From assembly GCA_945980015.1 (NCBI GenBank), contig CAMFQI010000001.1:1-19216 (forward strand): 19,216 nt of DNA. Reading direction: 5' to 3'. Under the pieces are notes generated by a model, which did no database searches, was not told where the DNA came from, and worked only from the letters and a program-made list of their open reading frames with translations. A program made the position numbers and the translations under genes. Shown here in pieces: positions 7,482 through 15,127 of this stretch. Each line of letters starts with the position of its first letter. The stretch's first letter is position 1. This DNA is from an uncultured Eubacterium sp. (GTDB lineage: Bacteria; Bacillota; Clostridia; Oscillospirales; Acutalibacteraceae).

Positions 7482-9896
7482 CTAAGATTTCGCGTTGCGA
7501 TCAACCCATAATGGCGGCTTGCCTTGACCGATTGCTCTTCTTAAATACCTGTTTATTGAAAGAACAAATATTTTAAGCATTTCAGGAAGAGAATTTGCGT
7601 CCATTATGTAATGCGAAACTCCTTCGTCCCAATAACAGATACCAAGTTCATTGTTTTCATAAGAATATTCCAAAAGATAATCTGTTATGTCAATTCTTAC
7701 TCCACACCGAAGCATATTTAGTTCGTCATTTTTAAGTTTCAATACAATTGAAATATACGGTTTGTATGAAACATTAGACGAATTATACTTTACATGAACT
7801 ATATCCGTGTCAATATATTCTAAGAGCTGCTTCCTGTAAAAACCAATATTGCTGGGTTTTCCGGTTAATACTTTTTCAACATTCTTTCTTTCTCCATCTG
7901 TATTAATTGCTTTAAGTCTCTTATATAGTTTTTTTGTTTCTTTTTGATCCAGCGGCTTCGGCAAGTCTTTAAGAAGCAGAGATTTGCAATTATCCCAATC
8001 TTTTTTATCTAAATCAGAAACTGCCGCAAACCAGTGCTCATATAAAAATTCAACAAGACGATCAGACCTTTTATAAATCTCGTTAACTGTCCAATAATCA
8101 TTATGTGCAATTTCTTGCGCCGATGGTGAACCACTGCTATAGGAAAACTTACCTGATGCAACAGGCATATCCTTTTTTACAGGAAAACTACAATTACCAA
8201 GAGTGCTGTTTTCACTACCTGAAGACAATAGTAATAAATTACCAAGAGAATTAGTAAGTGCGTTCAATTCTTCTTCAGTATAGTTTTCAAACGCAGTATT
8301 CCAATAATCAGTTTTAGGGGTTTGCGGGAGAACATGTTCTATAGAAGTACTACTTAAGTCGTACCATGCTAATTTTTTTGTGTTGCTGTTAAAAGAATCA
8401 TTGTATTCAAACAAAAAATATGATAATCCGTTCCAACTATAATAATAATGAGTCTTTTTTTCTAAAATCTCAATAACAAAGACGTTAATTGCGTCAACAA
8501 TACGTTTTCCATTAACGCTGAGCTCATGCTTGTTTATGTCGGAAATAATGCTTTTAATTATTGGGTTGCTGTTTGATGTAGTATTATTCATTAGAGGTTT
8601 GACAGCTGTAACGAGAAAACTTAAATCATTTTTGTTTTGAGCTATTAGCTTGTTAACAAAGACAAAACGCTCGAGCGTTTCATAAAGACGAGTCTTTTCA
8701 GCTGATTCGCAAGCGTTGTCTGCAACCACAACCATCATAGCAGTATTCAAATATATATTTGAAAAACATCTGGATATGCGTTTTACCCAATATAATTCAT
8801 CATAGTTTAGATTAGATTGCACCTGTTCTGGTTTTCGCACCAAAGCCCAATAATAACTATATTTAGAAAGACTTGTTACATAGTTATTGATGTAGTTATA
8901 TGCATCTTGGTATTCTCCTGACGAAATTAAAGAATAAAACTTTCCGCTGTCAACGGCAAATTCTTTGTTAAGCAAATCGTCAATATAAGTGTCTCTAATG
9001 GTTTTGTCCATCTTACCATATGCAAGCCAATGGGCTCTTAGATATTCATCGTCAGGCAACTGATCATCGCCATAGCACAAATTTTGAAATATCTCTTTCC
9101 ATGCTTCGTTAATACTGCTCTTTAATCGAAGATCAAAACGGTTAGAATCACTTTCAAAAAAGGTTGATAAATACATCAACCTGTTTTTTAATAGTTCGAG
9201 TTTTGACAATCTCTTTCCTCTATTGTTAATAGTTTCAAAAGTAACCCTTACGTCAAAGTCATCAGTAACAAAATAAATATTAAAGACAATACGATCAATT
9301 ATTACGTCCAGGATTTCAAGCGCTGTTTTACCATTCAATTTGTGCAATTCTTTGTCAATATACTCTTTTGCAAAATTGATATTTGAAAGATAATGGTCTT
9401 CGTGTTTAAGCAATTTGTTGTTATTAAATACACGTTCTTCAAAATACTTATTAGAGCCATCTTGTCTTGTTGCGGAATAGCCGAATCTGTACATCTGATT
9501 TACAGACATACAATCGTTATATTTACTTAAATCCTGTCCCGGTAATTCTTCGGCAATATATGAGATAAGTGATTTAATTATTATTACCAAAGAAGCCATG
9601 CGTTGTTGTCCATCAACTATATAAAAAGCCGTGGTTCCCATAACAGCTTCTTGTATAAGCGCAACATTATCTGTTATTTCTTCAAGTGCAAGCATACCAG
9701 TGTAATGTTTTTTTGTTTTTGTTTTATATAAATGTAAAATATCTTTCCACAAAACAATAAACTCATTGTTCCATGAATATCCTCTTTGATAATCTGGAAC
9801 ACGAAAAACACGGTCTGAGGAAAGCAAGTCTTTAATTGTAACAATATCCGTTACCTTTTTTTCTCTATCTAAAGGATTAACACTGTTATTACTCAT
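7482..9896 (-). CDS. DUF262/DUF1524 GmrSD-like putative defence endonuclease
   Basis: A protein of 804 residues; GGAG lies 8 bases before the ATG. The N-terminal DUF262 (GmrS-like) domain shows VPDYQRGYSW (33-42), IVDGQQRM (93-100, the DGQQR nucleotide-binding/hydrolysis motif) and TFETINNRGKRLS (219-231). A helical middle follows. The C-terminal DUF1524 (GmrD-like, HNH-type) region has SIEHVLPQT (518-526), then LTNSLGNLLLLSSGSENS (547-564), giving the His and Asn of the nuclease motif. Fused GmrSD proteins are type IV restriction enzymes that cut modified phage DNA using nucleotide hydrolysis. Residues about 640-804 form an extra region I cannot assign. The gene is AT-rich, stands alone with its own promoter, and has no methyltransferase beside it, which fits a single-gene defence cargo. 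Defence activity is inferred from the family. Confidence 0.88.
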   Translation of the reverse strand: MSNNSVNPLDREKKVTDIVTIKDLLSSDRVFRVPDYQRGYSWNNEFIVLWKDILHLYKTKTKKHYTGMLALEEITDNVALIQEAVMGTTAFYIVDGQQRMASLVIIIKSLISYIAEELPGQDLSKYNDCMSVNQMYRFGYSATRQDGSNKYFEERVFNNNKLLKHEDHYLSNINFAKEYIDKELHKLNGKTALEILDVIIDRIVFNIYFVTDDFDVRVTFETINNRGKRLSKLELLKNRLMYLSTFFESDSNRFDLRLKSSINEAWKEIFQNLCYGDDQLPDDEYLRAHWLAYGKMDKTIRDTYIDDLLNKEFAVDSGKFYSLISSGEYQDAYNYINNYVTSLSKYSYYWALVRKPEQVQSNLNYDELYWVKRISRCFSNIYLNTAMMVVVADNACESAEKTRLYETLERFVFVNKLIAQNKNDLSFLVTAVKPLMNNTTSNSNPIIKSIISDINKHELSVNGKRIVDAINVFVIEILEKKTHYYYSWNGLSYFLFEYNDSFNSNTKKLAWYDLSSTSIEHVLPQTPKTDYWNTAFENYTEEELNALTNSLGNLLLLSSGSENSTLGNCSFPVKKDMPVASGKFSYSSGSPSAQEIAHNDYWTVNEIYKRSDRLVEFLYEHWFAAVSDLDKKDWDNCKSLLLKDLPKPLDQKETKKLYKRLKAINTDGERKNVEKVLTGKPSNIGFYRKQLLEYIDTDIVHVKYNSSNVSYKPYISIVLKLKNDELNMLRCGVRIDITDYLLEYSYENNELGICYWDEGVSHYIMDANSLPEMLKIFVLSINRYLRRAIGQGKPPLWVDRNAKS

Positions 9897-9928
9897 AGTT
9901 TTTTCTCCGTCCTCTTAAAACTATTAAT

Positions 9929-9958
9929 ATTATACATCAAACGATAATAAATCGTCAA
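9929..9958 (-). promoter_or_regulatory. Sigma-A promoter of the DUF262 gene
   Basis: The minus strand has TTGACG (9953-9958), 18 bases, and a perfect TATAAT (9929-9934), about 30 bases before the ATG. The spacer begins within a small inverted repeat, CGAT-TTATT-ATCG, which could bind a regulator or be chance. Confidence 0.75.
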
Positions 9959-9959
9959 T

Positions 9960-9981
9960 AAAAAAAGTCCGCAAGAGCGGA
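9960..9981 (-). terminator. Minus-strand intrinsic terminator upstream of the DUF262 promoter
   Basis: On the minus strand, TCCGC-TCTT-GCGGA (9968-9981) is followed by CTTTTTTT. It ends just before the -35 box of the DUF262 gene. No minus-strand gene is visible upstream between 9982 and 10247, so it either insulates the defence gene or ends an unseen short transcript. Confidence 0.7.
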
Positions 9982-10032
9982 TGCCTGAAAAACGCATTAT
10001 ATGATATTCATCCTGTTATATTCAACAATGCA

Positions 10033-10062
10033 TAAAGGAGGAGTGTGTACGCCCCTCCTTTA
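10033..10062. repeat. Inverted repeat TAAAGGAGG / CCTCCTTTA
   Basis: Perfect 9-base arms (10033-10041 and 10054-10062) flank a 12-base loop, and the arms are an SD consensus and its complement. Weaker structures nearby are TTGAGC/GCTCAA (about 10082-10113) and the 12-base palindrome TTGCAATTGCAA (10147-10158), which lies upstream of the next promoter. No convincing gene is seen in the 350-base gap 9897-10247 beyond these and the flanking promoters. Confidence 0.5.
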
Positions 10063-10185
10063 CCCTTAGATACTTTTTTGTTGAGCTTTACTGTAATATT
10101 TTGCTCAATGCGTCATTTTATATACCTAAAACAAAATGGAATATTTTTGCAATTGCAACGAGTTCGCTTTGATTTTAATAGAACA

Positions 10186-10213
10186 TTGACAATAGGATTA
10201 TTAATGTTATAAT
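10186..10213 (+). promoter_or_regulatory. Sigma-A promoter of the RadC-like gene
   Basis: A consensus TTGACA (10186-10191) and TATAAT (10208-10213) are 16 bases apart. The ATG lies 34 bases after the -10. The palindrome TTGCAATTGCAA sits 28 bases before the -35. Confidence 0.85.
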
Positions 10214-10247
10214 TAAGTTAGAATAGTATTTTTTGGAGGGGAAGCAA

Positions 10248-10925
10248 ATGGCGACAGTCGGCAGAGAAGGTCACAGAGCCCGCCTCAGACAACAGTATTT
10301 TGATATAGGAGCCGAGGATATCAGCACAAGAACATTGCTTGAGCTATACCTATCTCTTACCGTACCCAGAAGGGATGTAAAAGAGCTTCTCTACGCCGTA
10401 ATGAACAAATTTCCTACCTTGACCGAGCTTTTCAATGCGTCCTACGACGAGCTTATGAGCGTTAAACATATGCAAAATGCAACGGCAATGTCAATTCTCA
10501 CGCTCAACGAGATTTTGAAAAGAAGTGAAAAAAATGAGAGCAGGCTTGACAAAGCTATCAAAAGGCTGATATACGCACGTTCAATTTTTGAGAATGACTA
10601 TGAGCACGAGGGAATAGCGGCAGTATTTATGACAGGCGACCTTGCCGTAAAGGACACTATAACGCTTCACGATTTTTCTCTAAGCAACAAATCGACTGTT
10701 TCAAAAATAACAAATGCTGCCGTTCAAAGCAACGCTTCAAGCGTTTATCTTGTCCACTTTACCTCCGGCAATGATGCCGAGGTGTCCGAGGATATTGATT
10801 TTTTGTGTGATCTAAAATACTCGCTTCGTCAGTTAAATATTGAAATTATAGACTATATTATTCTTTCCGGCTCGAACGATATAATTATGTCCCAAAACGA
10901 AAAGCTTCGGCTTTTGCTAGCTTAG
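10248..10925 (+). CDS. RadC-like protein with degenerate JAMM site
   Basis: A protein of 225 residues. The ATG at 10248 follows GGAGGGG (10235-10241) by 6 bases; a TTG further upstream overlaps that SD and is rejected. Residues about 25-92 are the helix-hairpin-helix part of RadC/UPF0758: TLLELYLSLTVPRRDVKELL, then FPTLTELFNAS and ELMSVKHM. Residues about 120-215 follow the RadC JAB fold (SSVYLVHFTSGNDAEVSEDID, then LNIEIIDYIILSGSND). The usual HNHPSG is replaced by VHFTSG, so both metal-binding His are gone, while the later Asp (D182) remains. Loss of metal binding makes peptidase-type catalysis unlikely. The role of RadC itself is unsettled, and a structural or DNA-binding role is only a guess here. 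Confidence 0.8.
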   Translation: MATVGREGHRARLRQQYFDIGAEDISTRTLLELYLSLTVPRRDVKELLYAVMNKFPTLTELFNASYDELMSVKHMQNATAMSILTLNEILKRSEKNESRLDKAIKRLIYARSIFENDYEHEGIAAVFMTGDLAVKDTITLHDFSLSNKSTVSKITNAAVQSNASSVYLVHFTSGNDAEVSEDIDFLCDLKYSLRQLNIEIIDYIILSGSNDIIMSQNEKLRLLLA

Positions 10926-11065
10926 GGTAACGATTAAAAGAAAATACGCAGAAAAACAATTTTGATTTTTATACACAAAATTAAATCGCCGACTGTTCGG
11001 ATAATAAAAAAGAGGAGGTTTAAGAGAAAAGACTGTCCGAGCAATAGGCAAAAAGAGAGGGAAAA

Positions 11066-12415
11066 ATGAACGAATATATTGAAAGGGTTATTGCGACTGT
11101 TGAACGCAGAGACAATGCAAAGCCCGAATTTATCCAATGTGTAAAAGAGGTTTACAGATCGCTCGAAGCTGTTATTGAGGAGCATCCGGAATACGTTGAG
11201 GACGACCTGCTTTCAAGAATGGCGGAGCCTGACAGACTGATTACATTCCGTGTTGCTTGGGTTGATGATAACGGAAAAACGCAAATTAACCGTGGATATC
11301 GTGTTCAGTTTAATTCGGCTATCGGTCCTTACAAGGGTGGCTTGCGCTTCCATCCGAGTGTAAACGGCTCAATTATGTACTTCTTAGGCTTTGAGCAAAC
11401 CTTCAAAAACTCGCTTACAGGTCTTCCTATGGGCGGTGCAAAGGGCGGCTCGGACTTCGACCCGAGAGGAAGAAGCAAGGGCGAAATTATGAGATTTTGC
11501 CAGGCGTTTATGACGGAGCTTTACCGCCATATCGGTCACAATATCGACGTTCCGGCAGGTGACATCGGCGTAGGCGGACGTGAGATAGGCTATCTTTTCG
11601 GTCAGTACAAGCGTATTTGCGACACCTTTGAAAACGGCGTTATTACCGGCAAGGGACTGTCATACGGCGGCTCGCTCATTCGTGCCGAGGCAACAGGTTA
11701 TGGTGCAGTTTACTATACTCAAGAGGTTTTGAAGCACGAAAACGACACTATTGAGGGCAAAACAGTTGCAATTTCCGGCTTCGGCAACGTTGCTTGGGGT
11801 GCTTGCAAAAAGCTCGCCGAATTAGGCGCAAAGCCTGTTACGATTTCAGGTCCGGACGGTTATGTTTATGACGAGGACGGCATTATTACAGAAGAAAAAA
11901 TCAATTATCTTTTGGAAATGCGTGCTTCCGGCAGAGACAGATGCGAGGATTATGCCGACAAATTCGGTGTTCCGTTCTTCAAGGGCGAAAAGCCGTGGGG
12001 CGTAAAGGTTGATATCGCTATGCCTTGCGCAACTCAAAATGAGGTTGACCTTGAGCAAGCAAAGAAAATTATTGCAAACGGTACAAAATACTATATTGAG
12101 GTTGCAAATATGCCGACAACCGAGGACGCTCTCAATCTCTTTATTGATACCGAGGGTGTTATCGTTGCACCGTCAAAGGCAGTAAACGCAGGCGGCGTTT
12201 GTGTTTCGGGTCTTGAAATGAGCCAGAACAGTCAGCGACTTTCATGGACTGCCGAGGAGGTTGACAAACGACTTCATCAGGCTATGATTGATATACATAA
12301 GCACTCCGTTGAGGCGGCTGAAAAATACAATCTCGGCTATAATCTTGTTGCCGGTGCAAACATTGCAGGCTTTGAAAAGGTTGCACAGGCAATGATGGAA
12401 CAGGGTATTTACTAA
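11066..12415 (+). CDS. gdhA: Glutamate dehydrogenase, hexameric 450-residue type
   Basis: A protein of 449 residues, normal for the bacterial small hexameric enzyme; GAGAGGG lies 4 bases before the ATG. It interconverts glutamate and 2-oxoglutarate plus ammonia with a nicotinamide cofactor in the cytoplasm. Substrate and catalytic residues are in place: K90 in GPYKGGLRFHP, K126 in LPMGGAKGG, and D166 in PAGDIGVGGREIG. The Rossmann domain has SGFGNVAWG (237-245). The stretch VTISGPDGYVYDEDG closely resembles the Clostridium symbiosum enzyme as I remember it, which is NAD-dependent, so NAD is favoured over NADP but not proven. The leader 10926-11065 holds no clear promoter; a terminator-like hairpin follows at 12506-12555. 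Confidence 0.95.
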   Translation: MNEYIERVIATVERRDNAKPEFIQCVKEVYRSLEAVIEEHPEYVEDDLLSRMAEPDRLITFRVAWVDDNGKTQINRGYRVQFNSAIGPYKGGLRFHPSVNGSIMYFLGFEQTFKNSLTGLPMGGAKGGSDFDPRGRSKGEIMRFCQAFMTELYRHIGHNIDVPAGDIGVGGREIGYLFGQYKRICDTFENGVITGKGLSYGGSLIRAEATGYGAVYYTQEVLKHENDTIEGKTVAISGFGNVAWGACKKLAELGAKPVTISGPDGYVYDEDGIITEEKINYLLEMRASGRDRCEDYADKFGVPFFKGEKPWGVKVDIAMPCATQNEVDLEQAKKIIANGTKYYIEVANMPTTEDALNLFIDTEGVIVAPSKAVNAGGVCVSGLEMSQNSQRLSWTAEEVDKRLHQAMIDIHKHSVEAAEKYNLGYNLVAGANIAGFEKVAQAMMEQGIY

Positions 12416-12438
12416 GCCGATTATTAGCAAAACGAACT

Positions 12439-12759
12439 TGCCGGCGGCATATATCACTTTGCGATTGTATCGCAAAATTTCACATTCCCGCAAGGGAATA
12501 TATCACTAAAAAAAGGAGACACTTCGTAAAGAAGTTGTCTCCATTTGTTTTTTAGATAAAAATAAGAATGTTAAGTGATATTGTGAGACAGGTCTCACAG
12601 TGATATTTTGCGTTATCACGCAAAGTGATATTGAAACTTGCAGTTTCAGTGATATTATATTCGCCCCAAAAACTCGCGAAGCGAATATAACTTGGGCATA
12701 GCCCAAATATAACTGCGAAGCAATATCACTCGCCACAAGGCGAATATAACTGTGGCACC
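12439..12759. repeat. Array of short palindromes joined by GTGATATT / AATATCAC linkers
   Basis: This fills the gdhA to pseudo-sortase gap. Successive stems: TGCCG-G-CGGCA (12439-12449), TTTGCGA/TCGCAAA (12458-12476), ATTCCC/GGGAAT (12484-12499), a large stem (12506-12555), GTGAGAC/GTCTCAC (12583-12598), TTGCGT/ACGCAA (12608-12623), GAAACT/AGTTTC (12633-12647), a central ATATTCGC/GCGAATAT (12657-12688), TTGGGC/GCCCAA (12692-12706), TGC/GCA (12714-12722) and TCGCC/GGCGA (12730-12743). Before the large stem the linkers read ATATCAC or ATTTCAC. From 12575 to 12656 they read GTGATATT four times. After the centre they read ATATAAC, ATATAAC, ATATCAC and ATATAAC. Stem sequences differ while linkers are kept. 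It has no open frame and no transposase nearby. I have seen similar arrays in clostridial intergenic regions but know no accepted name. Confidence 0.88.
12506..12555. terminator. Large hairpin in the array, likely gdhA terminator
   Basis: GGAGACA-CTTC (12515-12525) pairs with GAAG and TGTCTCC (12531-12542) around GTAAA with one bulged T. The stem is extended by CTAAAAAA against TTTTTTAG on the outside. A T-rich run follows on both strands, so it can stop transcription from gdhA and from the minus-strand operon. Confidence 0.75.
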
Positions 12760-12765
12760 TTTTTA

Positions 12766-13746
12766 TTATTTGTATTCCGGTTGCCATTTCGACGAGAGCC
12801 AATACGGATTATGCTCCTCGTTTTCGTCATACCAAATTTGCGGATAATGAACCTTTTTATTCGCAACGGCATCGGTAATAGGATTGATTTCGCCGTCGAC
12901 TCTTTCGCAGAGAATGACAAATCTGAATTGCTCCATAAAATCACTGTCAGCGCTTATCGTGAGATACTGCGATGTGTACGAAAGATTGCTCACCGCATCA
13001 AAAAGGCTTCTCGTAAGCACTCTGTCTTCAAAATCGTCGAAGCTGTCCTCTGTCAGCGTTCCGCATAAATTATACGGAAAAGCATAGCCGTTGTCATCAT
13101 TCGGATTTGTATTTACATAGTAAGCGCAAACAACCTGATACTTAACCGTATTTCCGTAAAGGTCTGTAAACGCAACCTCTTGATTTGCGTTATTGTATTT
13201 TTCCGCAGTTGAATATGCACTCTCAATATCGGCATTTTTTGAATAAATCGTGATTGAACGAAACTGCGGCGTTTCATTCGCTCTGCTTCCGTTTTCAAAA
13301 TGTGGACTGAGCGAATCTTTTTCCGAAGAAACAAAAAATTCTGCATTTGAATCCGGTATTTCAAGCTTTCCGACAACTCTTTGATTCTCTCCGTAGGCGT
13401 CGCAAAAATCCTCGGCTATGCCCTTTGGAAAATCAATACCGTACTTTTCCTCATAAGGCTTCAGGTATGCAGTTGAGATGTATTGAATAACGCCGAATAC
13501 AACGCCTATAACAACTACCGCCGCAACGCAGATTATTACAATCGCCTTTATAGGCGGTTTTTTCTTTTTTGTCAACGCCTTTTCTGTTTTATCTTCACAA
13601 GGCTCCGATTTTTTCGCAGGCTCAATTTCATCAAGATAAGAAACGTTTTGAGCCTTTTTTACATTTTCATTTTTGATTGAATCTAAAATATCGTCAAGCT
13701 CGGCGTCCTTGAGCACCTTGTCGAGCTTATCGTCAAATTCCTTCAT
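12766..13746 (-). CDS. Sortase-B-like membrane protein lacking catalytic His and Cys
   Basis: A protein of 326 residues that starts in a TAATG overlap with the thiI stop, so the two are coupled. Residues 1-65 are charged and cytoplasmic, about 66-90 form one membrane helix, and the rest lies outside. The outer domain follows class B sortases in order: VVGKLEIPDSNAEFFV, then SITIYSKN (164-171), YSTAEKYNN, VKYQVVCAYYVN, FEDRVLTRSLFD (239-250), QYLTISAD (260-267) and FRFVILCERV. In active sortases these sites read IYGHN and LTLSTC; here the His is K170 and the Cys is D267, while the Arg (R275) stays. The acidic C-terminal tail is unlike usual sortases. It is probably a pseudoenzyme or binding protein at the cell surface. 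The family call rests on pattern memory, not a profile search. Confidence 0.62.
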   Translation of the reverse strand: MKEFDDKLDKVLKDAELDDILDSIKNENVKKAQNVSYLDEIEPAKKSEPCEDKTEKALTKKKKPPIKAIVIICVAAVVVIGVVFGVIQYISTAYLKPYEEKYGIDFPKGIAEDFCDAYGENQRVVGKLEIPDSNAEFFVSSEKDSLSPHFENGSRANETPQFRSITIYSKNADIESAYSTAEKYNNANQEVAFTDLYGNTVKYQVVCAYYVNTNPNDDNGYAFPYNLCGTLTEDSFDDFEDRVLTRSLFDAVSNLSYTSQYLTISADSDFMEQFRFVILCERVDGEINPITDAVANKKVHYPQIWYDENEEHNPYWLSSKWQPEYK

Positions 13747-14915
13747 TAGTGAACAACCGTCTTTCTAACATTTTTTACAGCACGCTCGATAAGAGCCTCG
13801 CTGTCAAGAGACTTTTCCGCCTCGATTATTTCTTCAAGATTAGGTCTTGTTTTAGGGTGCTTCGGAGTGAACACGGTACAACAATCCTCATAAGGCAAAA
13901 TCGACGTTTCAAAGGTATCAATCTTCCTTGAAATACGAATAATCTCCTCCTTGTCCATACCGATGCACGGACGGAAAACAGGAAGCGTAGTTGCCGCATC
14001 CGTACAGCCGAGAGCATACATAGTCTGGCTTGCAACCTGACCTACGCTTTCGCCTGTGATGAGTGCAGAGCACCTCTGCTTTTTTGCAAGTACCTCGGCA
14101 ATTTTCATCATATATCTGCGCATAATTATCGTAAAATACTGCTCGGGACAACGCTTGCGGATTTCCTCCTGAATTTCCGTAAAGTGAACAACATAAGTAG
14201 TAATAGGTCCGCTGTACTTCGCAACCCTGTGAAGCAAATCCATTACCTTTTGTTCTGCAAGCTCGGTTGTAAACGGCGGAGATGCAAAGTGAACGCTGAC
14301 AAGCTCAATACCTCGCTTCGCCATCATATACGCCGCAACAGGCGAATCTATACCGCCGCTTATCAGCACGGCTCCCCTGCCGCTTGTACTAACGGGCATA
14401 CCGCCGGCACCCTTAATGCTGTCGCCGTGAATAAAGGCATATCTGTCCCTGATTTCAACCGTCACCGTAAGCTCGGGATTATGAACATCAACCTTTAAGC
14501 TATTGAATTTTGATAGGATTAATCCGCCGATTTCACGGCAGATTTCAGGCGACTTCATAGGAAATTTCTTGTCGCTTCGCTTTGCATTAACCTTAAAGGT
14601 TTCAACCTCGCCGAGCCTTTCGCCGAGATATTCAAGAGTCTTTTTCTTTATATCCTCAAAATCCTTTTCGGCAACTACCGCACGTGACAACGCCGCAATT
14701 CCGAACACCTTACTCAAAATCTCGGTGCACTCGTCCATATCAACATTTTCGTCAACAGGCTCAATCATAATGGTTGACTGACTTTTTGTAAAGCTAAACT
14801 CTCCTATTTCCTTGAGAGCCTTTCTCATATTCTTAATAAGTATGTCCTCAAAGGTGTTTCTGTTCAGTCCCTTAAGAACAAGCTCACCGTTTTTTACAAG
14901 TATAATTTCTTTCAT
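13746..14915 (-). CDS. thiI: tRNA 4-thiouridine synthase ThiI
   Basis: A protein of 389 residues, the short form without a C-terminal rhodanese domain common in Firmicutes. AAAGGAG lies 4 bases before the ATG. Residues about 1-165 hold the NFLD/THUMP RNA-binding part (VKNGELVLKGLNR; FKVNAKRSDKKFP; VDVHNPELTVTVEIRD). Residues about 175-389 are the PP-loop adenylating domain with LISGGIDSPVA (184-194), ITGESVGQVASQT and the Cys pair in YEDCCTVF (345-346). ThiI adenylates U8 of tRNA and takes sulfur from a cysteine desulfurase to make s4U; it may also serve thiamine thiazole synthesis. The upstream gene encodes such a desulfurase, which supports the partnership. A 196-bp MITE now separates the two genes. 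Confidence 0.95.
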   Translation of the reverse strand: MKEIILVKNGELVLKGLNRNTFEDILIKNMRKALKEIGEFSFTKSQSTIMIEPVDENVDMDECTEILSKVFGIAALSRAVVAEKDFEDIKKKTLEYLGERLGEVETFKVNAKRSDKKFPMKSPEICREIGGLILSKFNSLKVDVHNPELTVTVEIRDRYAFIHGDSIKGAGGMPVSTSGRGAVLISGGIDSPVAAYMMAKRGIELVSVHFASPPFTTELAEQKVMDLLHRVAKYSGPITTYVVHFTEIQEEIRKRCPEQYFTIIMRRYMMKIAEVLAKKQRCSALITGESVGQVASQTMYALGCTDAATTLPVFRPCIGMDKEEIIRISRKIDTFETSILPYEDCCTVFTPKHPKTRPNLEEIIEAEKSLDSEALIERAVKNVRKTVVH

Positions 14916-14931
14916 AATGCTCCTTTATATA

Positions 14932-15127
14932 GGCAATGAAGAGAAATCAGAACCGTGGTTCAAATTGGCTGATTTGCCCTTACTCTACGTTAAAAATACT
15001 CGGAATACATTGAGTATTCCTGCGTTTTTTGCCTTGATTAAGAACAAATCAGCACAATTTGAACTCTTCGACCAAAAATTCACTTTAATTCTGCATTTTT
15101 GGCAGGTTCGGATTACTCTTTATTGCC
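14932..15127. mobile_element. 196-bp MITE with 23-bp inverted ends and TA target flanks
   Basis: The ends 14932-14954 and 15105-15127 are inverted copies matching at 20 of 23 positions and starting GGCAAT. Both are flanked by TA (14930-14931 and 15128-15129), the target duplication expected of IS630/Tc1-mariner-type elements. Internal inverted copies (about 14958-14977 and 15044-15063, starting GTTCAAATTG) make the element fold as a long imperfect hairpin. Smaller stems are AATACTC/GAGTATT (14995-15018) and CCAAAAAT/ATTTTTGG (15072-15102). It has no coding capacity. It sits between the desulfurase and thiI, and its right end carries the desulfurase stop codon. Confidence 0.88.

Noticed and set aside
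9897..10009. Leader peptide of about 34 codons upstream of the DUF262 gene
   Set aside because: It would start before the terminator hairpin and cross the DUF262 promoter, so it would not be on the DUF262 transcript; there is no convincing SD.
10045..10215. Small GTG-started open frame after AAAGGAGG
   Set aside because: The SD-like arm is only 3 bases from the GTG, the frame runs through the promoter of the next gene, and the peptide has no recognisable character.
12439..12759. CRISPR array
   Set aside because: The repeated part is only 7-8 bases, the intervening units are themselves palindromes of 9-20 bases, the linker orientation flips about a centre, and no cas genes are present.
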